64,000 nt of DNA from Marinicellulosiphila megalodicopiae (GCF_045862395.1 NZ_AP023087.1:4464001-4528000); one strand, 5' to 3'; counted from the stretch's first letter, positions 34,556-43,468 are shown. Numbers and translations are program-made. Notes: generated by a model not told the origin, from the letters alone.

Positions 34556-36364
34556 ATGAAAATTAAAAACTCCCCAACTAGACGCACCTTTTTGACGACA
34601 TCGTTAAAAGGATTTGGTGCCGCTGCCGTTTCAACTGGCTTAATGAGCTGTGACGATGATTTACTTGCTGCTATTCTTGAAGCTCACGACGAACTTCCCT
34701 CTTCGCATATTCCTGTTGCATTTAATCATGGTGTAGCAAGTGGCGACCCAACCACAACTGCAATTATTTTATGGACACGCATAACTCCATCTAAACGTGC
34801 TCGTGCATTTAAAGTGTCTTGGGAAATCGCAACGGATATGGCTTTTAGTAATATCATTCACAATGGCGCAACCGTTACAAATGATTCACGTGATTATACA
34901 GTTAAAGTTGACGCAATTAATTTAGACCAAGGCTCTGAATATTATTATCGTTTCATTGCAAATGGCACCACATCTGAAATTGGTAAAACAAAAACACTAC
35001 CAGAAGGCGCAATTGATCAAGTAAAAATGGCGGTTCTGTCCTGCTCAAATTATCCTGCTGGTTATTTTAATGTTTATAAAGTAGCAAGTGAAATGGATGA
35101 CTTAGATGTTGTATTGCATTTAGGTGATTATATTTATGAATTTGATCGTGATGGTTTTGCAAGTGAATTAGACACTCAATTAGGTCGTGAAGTTTTGCCT
35201 GCTCACGAATTGTTTACCTTAGAAGATTATCGCACGCGCTATGCACAATATAGGGAGGACACCGACTTACAAGCTGTACATGCTAAATTAGCATTTATTG
35301 CAGTATGGGATGATCATGAAGTGTCTAACAACAGTTTTAAAGATGGTGCTTCTGGACACGATGAAAATTTAAATGGCAGTTATTTACTTCGCCAGCAAGG
35401 TGCACTTCAAGCGTATTTTGAATGGATGCCAATTCGCCCAGTTAGCGATGGCAACGAATTAGAAATTTACCGCAGCTTTAAGTTTGGTGAGTTAGTTGAT
35501 TTACACATGCTGGACACTCGTGTAGTAGGCCGAGAAAAACAACTTGAGTTTGAAACTTACATTGATCCAGCAACAGGCGCATTTGACGGTGCGTTATTTA
35601 CAGCAGATATAAGCGATCCAACAAGAACCATGTTAGGAGCCACTCAACGTCAATGGCTACAAACACAACTTGCACAAAGCACAGGTACTTGGCAATTATT
35701 AGGACAGCAGGTGTTAATGGGTGCCATGAAATTACCTGCAGCAGTTGCATTAAATTTAATGTCTCCTGCGCAATATGCAGAGCTTGGAGGACTTGCCCAA
35801 TTAGCCGGTCGTGCACAAGCGGGCGACCCTACTTTAACTCCAAGTGAATTAGCTTATTTAAGTGCAAACCAAACTAAATTAACACCACAAGTTATTACTC
35901 AATTACAAATGCCAAATATTCCATATAATTTAGATGCTTGGGATGGTTATGCAGTAGAGCGTGAAGTGATTTTACAAACCGCCAAAGCATACGGAAAAAA
36001 CCTAGTCGTTATTGCTGGGGACACTCACAATAGTTGGTGTAATGATTTGGTAGATATCTCAGGCGACAATGTGGGTGTCGAGTTTGCAACTGCTTCCGTA
36101 AGCTCACCAGGGCTTGAATATTTCATTAACATTCCTGCGGATCAAGTGATTACTACTGAATACGGCATTACCTCTTTAGTTGAAAATTTACGTTACTGTA
36201 ACTTATCAGATCGTGGATTAATGACTTTAACATTCACTGAATCCGAAGCAACATCAAACTGGTATTATGTGGATACTGTGATTGATAAAAACTTCACAAT
36301 CAATAATGCACGAAGCAAACAAGCCAGCGTACAAATTGGTCAAAACAAAGCGATTCTTGCTTAA
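34556..36364 (+). CDS. phoD: PhoD-type alkaline phosphatase/phosphodiesterase
   Basis: 602 residues from the ATG at 34556; the longer frame adds 20 unlikely residues before the export signal. Twin-arginine signal TRRTFLTTS, with a Cys after the hydrophobic part (GLMSC) that may be lipidated. The PhoD N-terminal domain (FNHGVASGDPTTTAIILWTRITP) precedes the metallophosphatase core: LHLGDYIYEFD, VWDDHEVSNN and VIAGDTHNSW hold the metal ligands. It cleaves phosphate mono- and diesters outside the cytosol, typically with Ca2+/Fe3+. A terminator follows at once. Confidence 0.92.
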   Translation: MKIKNSPTRRTFLTTSLKGFGAAAVSTGLMSCDDDLLAAILEAHDELPSSHIPVAFNHGVASGDPTTTAIILWTRITPSKRARAFKVSWEIATDMAFSNIIHNGATVTNDSRDYTVKVDAINLDQGSEYYYRFIANGTTSEIGKTKTLPEGAIDQVKMAVLSCSNYPAGYFNVYKVASEMDDLDVVLHLGDYIYEFDRDGFASELDTQLGREVLPAHELFTLEDYRTRYAQYREDTDLQAVHAKLAFIAVWDDHEVSNNSFKDGASGHDENLNGSYLLRQQGALQAYFEWMPIRPVSDGNELEIYRSFKFGELVDLHMLDTRVVGREKQLEFETYIDPATGAFDGALFTADISDPTRTMLGATQRQWLQTQLAQSTGTWQLLGQQVLMGAMKLPAAVALNLMSPAQYAELGGLAQLAGRAQAGDPTLTPSELAYLSANQTKLTPQVITQLQMPNIPYNLDAWDGYAVEREVILQTAKAYGKNLVVIAGDTHNSWCNDLVDISGDNVGVEFATASVSSPGLEYFINIPADQVITTEYGITSLVENLRYCNLSDRGLMTLTFTESEATSNWYYVDTVIDKNFTINNARSKQASVQIGQNKAILA

Positions 36365-36371
36365 TTTTATT

Positions 36372-36403
36372 AATGCTCGACATTAATATGTCGAGCATTT
36401 TTA
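36372..36403. terminator. Terminator after phoD
   Basis: AATGCTCGACAT (36372-36383), loop TAAT, ATGTCGAGCATT (36388-36399), then a T run. Twelve perfect base pairs; would also stop the convergent gene at 36424. Confidence 0.88.
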
Positions 36404-36423
36404 TCATAATATAAAGTGTAATC

Positions 36424-36813
36424 CTACGATGATAATTTCTTATTTAAAATTTTGTTTGGATGCCAAATTAAAAGACATACAATAATTAGAATTGCATTAA
36501 ACATTGGAAATGCCGATATCGTTAAATCGACGTTTGAATTTATTGTATAAGCAATACCAACTAATAAATCCAAAATTTGAATTCCAATCATCGCATTAAT
36601 TAATAAACCATGATTCGCTGCTTGTTTCGAAATCATCCAGAACACTACTCCAAGCACCAAAAATCGGGCCGCTAACATTCCAAATGGGTATAAAATATCC
36701 GACGCCACTTCAGAGTGCCCAATTGCTGCTAATAATTGATTTGGCAAAACAAGATATCCGATGCCCAATATTAGTTGTATGATGGCAATAATTTTTAATA
36801 TAAATGTTAACAT
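36424..36813 (-). CDS. Small four-span membrane protein
   Basis: 129 residues, four membrane spans, beginning MLTFILKIIAIIQLILGIGYLVLP and ending in a basic tail. The layout is that of DUF4345/DoxX-like small membrane proteins; the family is not certain. It is divergent from an HxlR regulator 71 bp away, and regulator-plus-target pairs of this kind are common, so it is the likely regulated gene. Confidence 0.6.
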   Translation of the reverse strand: MLTFILKIIAIIQLILGIGYLVLPNQLLAAIGHSEVASDILYPFGMLAARFLVLGVVFWMISKQAANHGLLINAMIGIQILDLLVGIAYTINSNVDLTISAFPMFNAILIIVCLLIWHPNKILNKKLSS

Positions 36814-36848
36814 TGTGTTTTCTCGATTGAATTAGGAAAACACACAAT
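36812..36848. promoter_or_regulatory. Inverted repeat between membrane-protein and HxlR genes
   Basis: ATTGTGTTTTC (36812-36822) and GAAAACACACAAT (36836-36848) are complementary apart from a two-base bulge. The left arm overlaps the start codon of the leftward gene, a good place for repression by the divergent HxlR protein. Confidence 0.4.
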
Positions 36849-36884
36849 AGATTCATTTCACTTTGAATATAAGTACTGACTAAA

Positions 36885-37232
36885 ATGCAACCGACTAACC
36901 AAAAAGTAAGTAACAGTGATTTAAAGCCTTGTGATGATCAATGCCCAATAAAATTATGCGCAACATTAATTGAAAAGAAATGGACAACGTTAATTATTAG
37001 AGAATTAGCAAGGGGTGAAAAACGATACTTTGAAATAGAGGCGGCACTTTATTCGATCAGTGCAAAAGTATTAAGTGAACGACTGCGCCATTTAGAGTCA
37101 TTAGGTGTTATTGATCGACAGGTATTTAATACCATCCCTCCAAGCACCTGTTACTCTTTAAGTGCATTAGGATTTGATTTTCTTCCAGTGTTAAGTGCAA
37201 TGGCGCAGTTTGGTGAAAAATTAAAAAATTAA
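36885..37232 (+). CDS. HxlR-family winged-helix regulator
   Basis: 115 residues. The family pattern is complete: CPIKLCATLIEKKWTTLIIRELARGEKRYFEIE, then ISAKVLSERLRHLESLGVIDR and the wing with YSLSALGFDFLPVL. The Cys near the N terminus (DDQCPI) is where redox- or aldehyde-sensing members react. Divergent from the four-span protein, which it probably controls. Confidence 0.9.
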   Translation: MQPTNQKVSNSDLKPCDDQCPIKLCATLIEKKWTTLIIRELARGEKRYFEIEAALYSISAKVLSERLRHLESLGVIDRQVFNTIPPSTCYSLSALGFDFLPVLSAMAQFGEKLKN

Positions 37233-37383
37233 GTCCGTAAAATTCCTAAAATATCTAAGCCATTGCTGAACAATACTTTGTATGTTTTAAAGCACTCATC
37301 TAAATGCCATCCGAACTGGACGCTTACTAGATTGATGCGTATAGTTCGCTCCAAATAACCGAACAACCAAAGTGGAAACAATC

Positions 37384-37632
37384 ATGAAATTATTAGTACG
37401 TAACTTAGATCGCGCAACAACCAAAGAAGAATTAATGGATTTATTTCAAGACTGCGGAAGCGTACAATCTTGCGATTTAGTCACAGACCAAGCAACAGGT
37501 GAATCAAAAGGTTTTGGATTTGTTGAAATGCCTAAAAATATTGAAGCTAAAACGGCCATTAAAAACTTAAATAATAAATTAGTCGGTAAAAATAGAATTA
37601 GAGTAAAAGTAGCTGAAAATAAATCAGCTTAA
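37384..37632 (+). CDS. RRM-domain RNA-binding protein
   Basis: 82 residues, a single RNA recognition motif with nothing else. RNP2 is LLVRNL (2-7 region), RNP1 is KGFGFVEM. Start at the ATG at 37384, since GGAA lies six bases before it; a GTG twelve bases earlier is the alternative. Bacterial single-RRM proteins of this Rbp type are often cold- or stress-induced; the 150-bp leader could carry such control. A terminator follows. Confidence 0.9.
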   Translation: MKLLVRNLDRATTKEELMDLFQDCGSVQSCDLVTDQATGESKGFGFVEMPKNIEAKTAIKNLNNKLVGKNRIRVKVAENKSA

Positions 37633-37646
37633 TATTTTAAATAAAT

Positions 37647-37677
37647 AGCCAAGTTTAATACTTGGCTTTTTTATTTT
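37647..37677. terminator. Terminator after the RRM gene
   Basis: AGCCAAGT (37647-37654), loop TTAAT, ACTTGGCT (37660-37667), followed by a T-rich run. It serves the RRM gene and probably also the convergent lipoprotein gene. Confidence 0.85.
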
Positions 37678-37700
37678 TAAAACACCATTTCAAATCCTAA

Positions 37701-38252
37701 TTACAATCCAAATAATCCATCTGTTTCATCTTGATGTGTATGACACATATTACATGATTCAATTGCGCCAAATTGCCACTTGCCGTGTTCATCTACTTCA
37801 ACAACACCTTGAGTATTTGCCACAGCAAACACCCAATCATTTGACATTGGGTTACTTCCTTTATCCGCTTTAACTGTAGCGGTAATTTTAGTTGCTTCGT
37901 TATCCTCATTATATAAAACACGTATAACTGTTGAACCAATTGGAAATGAAGAATCGCTGTTTAAAGATTTGTATTGTTCGGCTTGATCCGATGTGACCCA
38001 AACTCTAATTTTGTCATTTGAAACTGATGAATGTGTCTCACCATTTGTGACTTCTTTAAAGTTATCTCCTTGATAGGTTTTAATTTGTAATTTTGTATAA
38101 GCTAATAATTCATCCTCTTGGGAGAGATTCCAAAATGTAATTTGATTCGCAAAAAAACCAACTTCAGTAATTTTATCTTCCTGAAGACAGCTTGTTAATG
38201 TTGAAGCAAAAACAATAAGAGAGATTGAATGTTTTAATAATAATTTATGCAT
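37701..38252 (-). CDS. Cytochrome P460-like lipoprotein
   Basis: 183 residues from the ATG at 38250-38252, which gives a signal peptide with lipobox LTSC; 25 further upstream residues in the longer frame are unlikely. A beta-rich domain ends with WQFGAIESCNMCHTHQDETDGLFG: the CxxCH haem site close to the C terminus is characteristic of P460-type haem proteins. Possible roles are redox chemistry on small nitrogen compounds or electron transfer; nothing nearby settles it. Confidence 0.72.
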   Translation of the reverse strand: MHKLLLKHSISLIVFASTLTSCLQEDKITEVGFFANQITFWNLSQEDELLAYTKLQIKTYQGDNFKEVTNGETHSSVSNDKIRVWVTSDQAEQYKSLNSDSSFPIGSTVIRVLYNEDNEATKITATVKADKGSNPMSNDWVFAVANTQGVVEVDEHGKWQFGAIESCNMCHTHQDETDGLFGL

Positions 38253-38673
38253 TTTAGACAACTCATTCTTAATAATTAGCTCTACAATTATCATAAATAT
38301 AAAATTTACGTGTGACTTACCTCTCAAATTAATACATCATTTTAATTTAAAAAAATAATGACACCTAAATTTTTAGTATATGACAAAAATGGTCACAAAC
38401 TGAAAAATATAATCGCAATAAATACATTAAATTTTAAGAAATGATATAAAAGAATATTTTTTAATAGGATAAATTTATATAGTGATCGATTTATATAGCT
38501 GACTGATTATTGTACAATTTAAAATCTAAGTATTAAAATCTAAGTGTTAACATCTAAGTATTAATAGTGCGCAATAAATAGCTGCATAGTATCTCAATAC
38601 TTTATCTGTGATTTACGTATGATTTGTGCAGATCAACAAAATACTCCTTAATTTTCATTACTAAAGAACCAAT
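38253..38673. other. AT-rich divergent intergenic region
   Basis: 421 bp without a gene, between the divergent P460-like and glycosylase-like genes. It contains three 14-bp direct repeats (38522-38563). The rest is a strongly AT-rich promoter-type sequence with no clear operator. Confidence 0.5.
38522..38563. repeat. Three 14-bp tandem repeats
   Basis: AAATCTAAGTATTA, AAATCTAAGTGTTA and ACATCTAAGTATTA, head to tail, ending 110 bp before the glycosylase-like gene. Confidence 0.75.
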
Positions 38674-39348
38674 ATGATTAAATTTGATGACATATACCAA
38701 ATTGCTTTAAATCACAAAGGAAGCATCAACGAAATTGAATACGACTTACCCGCCTCGTTAGATTCTAAGAGCTTTCTTGAGATTCCAGACGATCGTTGGT
38801 TAGCCAATATGACCATGTGTATTTTTCAGGCGGGTTTTGTTTGGCGTGTTATACGAAATAAATGGCCTGATTTTGAAATTGCCTTTAGTAAATTTCATCC
38901 GCGCTATTGGGCACAGGTGCCACCTGAAGTACTAGAAGCGTTAGCAAAAGACACTCGAATTGTAAGAAATGCACAAAAAATTAATACAGTGCCATTAAAT
39001 GCTCAATTTATATTAGACACTCAAAAAACTCATGGTACCTTTAGCGCATGGGTAAACCATTTTGAAGACGATAATTTACATGGACTATATCAAGAACTAA
39101 AAGATCGTGGATCTCGACTTGGTGGCAACAGCGCCATGTATTTAATGCGCATGACAGGCAAAGATACCTATTTATTTAGTAACGATGTCGTGTCTGCATT
39201 AATTCGTGAAAAAGTAATCGATAAAAACCCGACAAGCAAAAAAGCGAAAGCTGCGGTTAATGAAGCATTTTGCACATGGAAACAACAAAGTGGCCGCTCC
39301 TTTGGCGAGATTTCAAGAATATTAGCCATGACCGTTTGGAATGAATAA
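38674..39348 (+). CDS. DNA-3-methyladenine glycosylase I-like protein
   Basis: 224 residues. WLANMTMCIFQAGFVWRVIRNKWPDFEIAFSKF and RIVRNAQKINTVPLNAQFIL correspond to the core of the Tag (PF03352) helix-hairpin-helix fold. LGGNSAMYLMRMTGKDTYL fits the central segment. Zinc-binding residues of classical Tag (His/Cys) are not obvious, so it is a diverged member. Likely DNA base-excision repair, substrate not certain. No partner gene is evident. Confidence 0.75.
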   Translation: MIKFDDIYQIALNHKGSINEIEYDLPASLDSKSFLEIPDDRWLANMTMCIFQAGFVWRVIRNKWPDFEIAFSKFHPRYWAQVPPEVLEALAKDTRIVRNAQKINTVPLNAQFILDTQKTHGTFSAWVNHFEDDNLHGLYQELKDRGSRLGGNSAMYLMRMTGKDTYLFSNDVVSALIREKVIDKNPTSKKAKAAVNEAFCTWKQQSGRSFGEISRILAMTVWNE

Positions 39349-39383
39349 ACGGTTTCGATCATAACATTAAAAAGAAGGTCATT

Positions 39384-39860
39384 ATGTTTTCTTCAAATAT
39401 TGCATTATTTCATGTGGTTTGCGCGCTGGTTGCATTGCTATCTGGTGCGCTTGTGCTTTTGATCAACAAAGGAACCGCTAAACACAAAATGGTTGGGTAC
39501 GCTTATTTTAGCTCAATGCTATTAATGAATGTCTCGGCATTATTCACGCAATCGTTATATACATTTGGCCCATTTTATTGGATGGCTTTAGGTTCACTTG
39601 CTACTGTTTGCGCAGGCCTTGCTGTCCCCGTATTTTTTAGAAAAAATAAAAACTGGTTACGCCTGCATTATGATTTTATGCTCTGGTCTTATGTGGGGTT
39701 AATTGCGGCATTATTTTCAGAAATTATAGTCAGAGTGCCAGCCATTTCAAATGTTGTAGGTGGCGGATTATTATTTTGGTTGTTGGTTGGATTTGCCAGT
39801 ATTGGTACGTTTACTATTGGTGGGCGTTTAATTTCTAGCAAGCGTAAAATGTTTGTTTAA
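39384..39860 (+). CDS. DUF2306-type membrane protein
   Basis: 158 residues, four or five membrane spans. ALLSGALVLLINKGTAKHKMVGYAYFSSMLLMNVSAL carries the K-G-(T)-x-x-H-(K/R)-x-x-G-Y pattern of DUF2306; a later RLHYDFMLWSYVGL has the second conserved His. The histidines hint at haem or metal binding in the membrane; function unknown. It starts 35 bp after the glycosylase-like gene with AAGAAGG before the ATG. Confidence 0.75.
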   Translation: MFSSNIALFHVVCALVALLSGALVLLINKGTAKHKMVGYAYFSSMLLMNVSALFTQSLYTFGPFYWMALGSLATVCAGLAVPVFFRKNKNWLRLHYDFMLWSYVGLIAALFSEIIVRVPAISNVVGGGLLFWLLVGFASIGTFTIGGRLISSKRKMFV

Positions 39861-39944
39861 GTAAAAATTAAATCTTCAAAACAGACACCCACTTTTGCTT
39901 ATTCTCACAATAAATCTCGACCTTACAATATAGAAAACGACCAA

Positions 39945-40036
39945 CCTGTAGGTTCGGGATTCATTCCGAAAAAACTAACCCAATCATTAAAACAAAATTT
40001 GTAAAAACCCTCACAATGATTCCCGAGCCTACAGTG
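39945..40036. repeat. REP/BIME-like unit 1
   Basis: Begins CTGTAGGTTCGGGATTCATT and ends with the approximate inverse, ATGATTCCCGAGCCTACAG. Between them is a conserved centre including ACAAAATTTGTAAAAACCCTC. The ends would fold into a long hairpin. Confidence 0.78.
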
Positions 40037-40133
40037 TTGAAAATAATCTTTTATGTAGGTTCCGGATTCATCGTCACAGGGATGTGACTAATTAGAATTG
40101 TGCCAGGAGCATGCAATCGTTCAAAAAAAACAC

Positions 40134-40226
40134 CTGTAAGTTCGGGATTCATTCCGAAAAAACTAACCCAATCATTAAAAAACAAAATTTGTAAAAACCC
40201 TCACAATGAATCCCGACCCTACAGTG
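40134..40226. repeat. REP/BIME-like unit 2
   Basis: A near copy of unit 1 in the same orientation, with a few substitutions (GTAAGTTCGGG; CCCGACCCTACAG). Same internal ACAAAATTTGTAAAAACCCTC. Confidence 0.78.
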
Positions 40227-40466
40227 TAGAAAATGAACAACAAGGACAGGCAACTAAATAAAAACCAATGACATCTAAAAATAAATAAGGCACATATTTT
40301 AGAAAATATGATGCCTTAACAAATTAATCTGTTAAAAAAGAGATCACACAGAGGGAATTGCTACAATTATCGAGCATTGCTCAATTCGAAGGCGCAGGGA
40401 ATTCAATCAAAATTTATTGATTCGAATAAAAGCTAATAAAATATGTATGAATAATAAAAAAGGAAG

Positions 40467-41453
40467 CTAAAGCCCAAGAACACTTAATGATTTCACCCAG
40501 CCACAAGCTCGCTTGAGTCCAAATTTAGAAAAATGCTGATCGATACTGGATGCTTTGCCAATTAAGTTAGCAAAGCTATTGTTGATATTCAGTGACGCAT
40601 TTAAAAACAACGTTTCGGACAAATCGAGTCGAGTTAATATGTCGGGTAATCCACTATCGATTTTTCCTTTTTTACTTTCTGCACATTGTTTTCCTGTCCA
40701 GTCTACTAATTCTAAATACGCCTTAGTTGAAATTTGAATGTGGGTTTTACAGTGTTTTGAAAGAGGTAATAAATCATTCGGTTGATCTTTTACTAGATTA
40801 GAATTGTTTGATTTTTTAAAGCACTCACTTCTTTTTTTGATTGATGTATATTCAGATTCTTCAGGTGTTTTAGTCATTTGAGCGCGCACAGGATTTAAAT
40901 CTACATAAACCATGGCGGCTAATAATCCTTCATCGTCTAAAATCGCTTTTGATTTATATCGACCCTCCCAAAATTTGCCTGTGCAGTTATCTTCAATATT
41001 TGAGAGTCTAGAAATCGGCTCATTAATATTTTTCATAAACCAACCAATATTAATCAATCGATTACGCCAAATTTCAACGGTTTCGGCTAGCAAAATACGT
41101 TCTTGTGGGTTGAGTTTAGAGCCATCTAAAAACGCTCTAGAGATCATCGTACCCGTATACAATTGATGCCAGCGCTTGATTACCTCGGCAGCAGACCAAG
41201 ACTCAGCCTGTTTAACGTTCACGCTAATCACCAAATGATAATGGTTATTCATGATTGCATATGAGGCGACATCAATTGCAAATATGCTGGGCAGTTTTAA
41301 TAAAATATCTTCAACCCATGCACGGCGATGCTCAAAATCTTGGTTGGTATACTCATCTTTACCGCACAGAAATGCGCGACGCACGCAACGGCAGGTAATT
41401 AAGTATTTTGTAGTAGCAGTATAATTTACTAGGCGTTTTCTCGCTTTTGTCAT
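40467..41453 (-). CDS. REP-associated tyrosine transposase (RAYT), Y1/HUH type
   Basis: 328 residues from the ATG at 41451-41453, which has AGGA six bases before it. Motifs of the Y1 transposase domain: YAIMNNHYHLVI (the HxH that with its partner holds the metal), GKFWEGRYKSKAIL, and YVDLNPVRAQM near the expected catalytic tyrosine helix. RAYTs are domesticated relatives of IS200/IS605 enzymes that move or maintain REP sequences. Repeats on both sides here (39945-40226 and 41633-41788) are its natural substrates. The gene looks intact. Confidence 0.9.
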   Translation of the reverse strand: MTKARKRLVNYTATTKYLITCRCVRRAFLCGKDEYTNQDFEHRRAWVEDILLKLPSIFAIDVASYAIMNNHYHLVISVNVKQAESWSAAEVIKRWHQLYTGTMISRAFLDGSKLNPQERILLAETVEIWRNRLINIGWFMKNINEPISRLSNIEDNCTGKFWEGRYKSKAILDDEGLLAAMVYVDLNPVRAQMTKTPEESEYTSIKKRSECFKKSNNSNLVKDQPNDLLPLSKHCKTHIQISTKAYLELVDWTGKQCAESKKGKIDSGLPDILTRLDLSETLFLNASLNINNSFANLIGKASSIDQHFSKFGLKRACGWVKSLSVLGL

Positions 41454-41575
41454 GTTGATTCCTAATTGATTAATCAAATGACAACAAATTCAATCCATTT
41501 GAATTATGTTGTCTTTATATTTATAAAATGATAGATCGATTGTGAGGGTTGTCAAATTATTTTAATTAGCCTGTC

Positions 41576-41631
41576 CTTTTTAGCCGCTTTTTAGCCGCTT
41601 TTTAGCCGCTTTTTAGCCGCCCTTTTTAGCC
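41576..41631. repeat. 11-bp tandem repeat
   Basis: Four exact head-to-tail copies of CTTTTTAGCCG (41576-41619), then a fifth imperfect one. The array sits between the RAYT start and the right-hand REP units. Confidence 0.88.
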
Positions 41632-41632
41632 T

Positions 41633-41684
41633 GCAAAAAACAAAATTTGTAAAAACCCTCGGAATGAATCCCGAGCCTACAGTG
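41633..41684. repeat. REP/BIME-like partial unit
   Basis: Only the centre and right end remain: ACAAAATTTGTAAAAACCCTC, then GAATGAATCCCGAGCCTACAG. The left arm has been lost next to the 11-bp array. Confidence 0.7.
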
Positions 41685-41700
41685 TTGTAAATAATCTTTT

Positions 41701-41788
41701 CTGTATGTTTCGAATTCATTCGAAAAACAACCCAATGCTTAAAAAAAATTTGTAAAAACCCTCACAATGAATCCCGAGCCTACAGTGT
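41701..41788. repeat. REP/BIME-like unit 3
   Basis: A near-complete unit in the same orientation as units 1 and 2, with a decayed left arm (CTGTATGTTTCGAATTCATT) and an intact right arm (CAATGAATCCCGAGCCTACAG region). Confidence 0.72.
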
Positions 41789-42057
41789 TGTAAATAATCT
41801 TTTATGTAAACCACCGACTCAAAACAGACACCCACTTTTGCCTATTTGAAAAAACTATCCAGCTCATTTAAAAAAACAAAATTTGTAAAAACACCCTCAT
41901 TCAACCCCATTCTAAAAGAAAGTATTCGGGGGTTACTCAAAAATAGGTGTAATCTTACTGACTTCTAACTGGATGGCAGTAATAACTTTAATGTACTTTG
42001 AATCCATTTGGGGCTTGCTCATATGCTATCGTATAAAGAGTTTTTAGAGAGAATAAA

Positions 42058-42825
42058 ATGAAACGAATTCTAAGTACGTTTATATTGATGTTGTTACTCA
42101 ACAATCAATCCATTGCAGATGAAATTAGATTTGTCGGTGAGACCTATTGCCCATACCTCTGTGAAAAAGATCAAGAAGGTTTTATGCTTGAAATTGCGCG
42201 AGTGGTTTTTGAAAACAACGGCCATATGATCACTTATCAAGCATTGCCTTGGTCAAGAGCTCTGTTGACCATTCACAAAAACAAGCAAGCTGATGCGCTG
42301 CTTAGTGTTGTTAAAGAATCTGAACCAAACTTGATTTATCCAACCGAAGAACTTGGACATATTAAGGGCTGTTATTTCACATCTGAAAATAGTGATTGGA
42401 AATATACAGGTTTGAAGTCTTTAGAAGATATAACACTTGGACTGATTGATAATTATGGGTATGGGGCTGACCCTGTATTAGCTAAGCATATTGAAAAATT
42501 CAAAAACGATAAAAATAGAATAATCTTTCTTGCAGGAACAAGTACGTCCATCACACAGATTCTTCACATGATAGAAAGAGGAAGGGTTTCAGGCACTACG
42601 GATGATCAATACGTTGTTAATTACACTATAAAGAAAAACAATATAACTGGAATCAGACTGGCTGGGTGTTCTGGGGCAAATATTCCACTTTATATTGGAT
42701 TTTCTCCTTTTAACCCTAAAGCTAAAGAATATGCAGAAATACTCAGCGCTGGGATTCAAACTTTAAGAAAATCTGGCGAACTGGAAATAATTCTTAACAA
42801 ATACGGTGTGTCTGATTGGAAATAA
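42058..42825 (+). CDS. Periplasmic solute-binding protein, family 3 type
   Basis: 255 residues with a signal peptide (to about residue 20, SIAD). The mature protein has the SBP_bac_3 pattern: EGFMLEIARVVFENNG, LPWSRALLTIHKNKQADALL, and a C-terminal FSPFNPKAKEYAEILSAGIQTLRKSGELEIILNKYG. Such lone, non-operonic binding proteins are common in marine gammaproteobacteria; many bind amino acids or sense them. No permease or ATPase gene is adjacent. Ligand unknown. Confidence 0.85.
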   Translation: MKRILSTFILMLLLNNQSIADEIRFVGETYCPYLCEKDQEGFMLEIARVVFENNGHMITYQALPWSRALLTIHKNKQADALLSVVKESEPNLIYPTEELGHIKGCYFTSENSDWKYTGLKSLEDITLGLIDNYGYGADPVLAKHIEKFKNDKNRIIFLAGTSTSITQILHMIERGRVSGTTDDQYVVNYTIKKNNITGIRLAGCSGANIPLYIGFSPFNPKAKEYAEILSAGIQTLRKSGELEIILNKYGVSDWK

Positions 42826-42839
42826 CATGAAGCCTACTA

Positions 42840-43094
42840 TTAAAACAATTCAACGGCGGCTTCTTGGTTATAGCCACGTTCACGTTCATTAATTTCATTC
42901 AAGACAATTTCTTTTAATTCTAAAAGTTCGTTACCTGATAATTGATTTAATTCAACGCCAGCAAACACCCGTTTTGACAAATAGTCTTGCTCGGCACAGC
43001 GTTTATGAGCCACTCCTTTAGCAGGCACTGTAATAAGGTTTTCATGTTTAAAGCCTTTTGTGATTAATGGTGTTTTGCAATAAATACAACGCAT
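42840..43094 (-). CDS. Small Cys/His-rich protein, probable zinc binder
   Basis: 84 residues. RCIYCKTPLITKG (CxxC at 3-6) and a later GVAHKRCAEQD (His...Cys) could form one treble-clef or zinc-ribbon site, resembling the DUF2175-type pattern. The C-terminal half is an acidic helix. Convergent with the solute-binding gene with a 14-bp gap. Function unknown. Confidence 0.55.
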   Translation of the reverse strand: MRCIYCKTPLITKGFKHENLITVPAKGVAHKRCAEQDYLSKRVFAGVELNQLSGNELLELKEIVLNEINERERGYNQEAAVELF

Positions 43095-43113
43095 AGGCTA
43101 GGCCCCTTAAATT

Positions 43114-43320
43114 CTAATAACTACCAAAATATATAAATTTATACGGAGATTTTTTCAATGCTGATTTACATTTTTCGTAAAGAAATGTATTTGATCCATT
43201 GGATAATTTTTGAGACTTGATGTCAGTCACCTTAAAACCGTAATCTACAATACTTCTCAAGAGTTCAAATCCGGCGCAGATCTGTAAGTGCGCTACTCCC
43301 ACATACTTCTTATGCATCAA
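43114..43320 (-). CDS. Hypothetical protein, 68 aa
   Basis: 68 residues: a basic, aromatic-rich small protein (CAGFELLRSIVDYGFKV, YKFIYFGSY). The start is a TTG directly before an in-frame ATG, with no clear ribosome site. It ends 20 bp before the zinc-binder gene. It may be a real small gene or the remnant of a longer one. Confidence 0.35.
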   Translation of the reverse strand: MMHKKYVGVAHLQICAGFELLRSIVDYGFKVTDIKSQKLSNGSNTFLYEKCKSALKKSPYKFIYFGSY

Positions 43321-43468
43321 GTTAAACGCAATATCGTTTAGGATATGGATGTCTAACTCTAACGTCTAATCAAGCGCAATAAGGGAAGTAATTTTTTATT
43401 GTCCGTCCTTGGATTGCTTCTTTAATTCGATTTTGATTATAAATGGATTAAATTTTTGGTTGCGTAAT

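Larger units (their letters stand above)
39861..40466. other. REP-like repeat region left of the transposase
   Basis: 606 bp without a gene. It contains the dispersed motif CAAAACAGACACCCACTTTT (39877-39896), two full REP-like units (39945-40036, 40134-40226) and a partial TGTAGGTTCCGGATTCAT at 40054-40071. The last 230 bp are featureless apart from the 3' flank of the transposase gene. Confidence 0.7.
41454..42057. other. Repeat region right of the transposase
   Basis: 604 bp without a gene. It holds an 11-bp tandem array (41576-41631), a half REP unit (41633-41684), a near-complete REP unit (41701-41788), the dispersed CAAAACAGACACCC motif (41820-41840) and a REP-centre scrap at 41874-41897. 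The last 150 bp form the leader of the solute-binding protein gene. Confidence 0.7.

Noticed and set aside
39945..40226. Possible CRISPR array
   Set aside because: Repeated units here are long with inverted ends, unevenly spaced and few; no unique spacers of constant length and no cas genes in the window.
43321..43440. Integron attC-like site near GTTTAAC/GTCTAAC motifs
   Set aside because: The core sites do not pair into an attC stem and there is no integrase or cassette structure around them.
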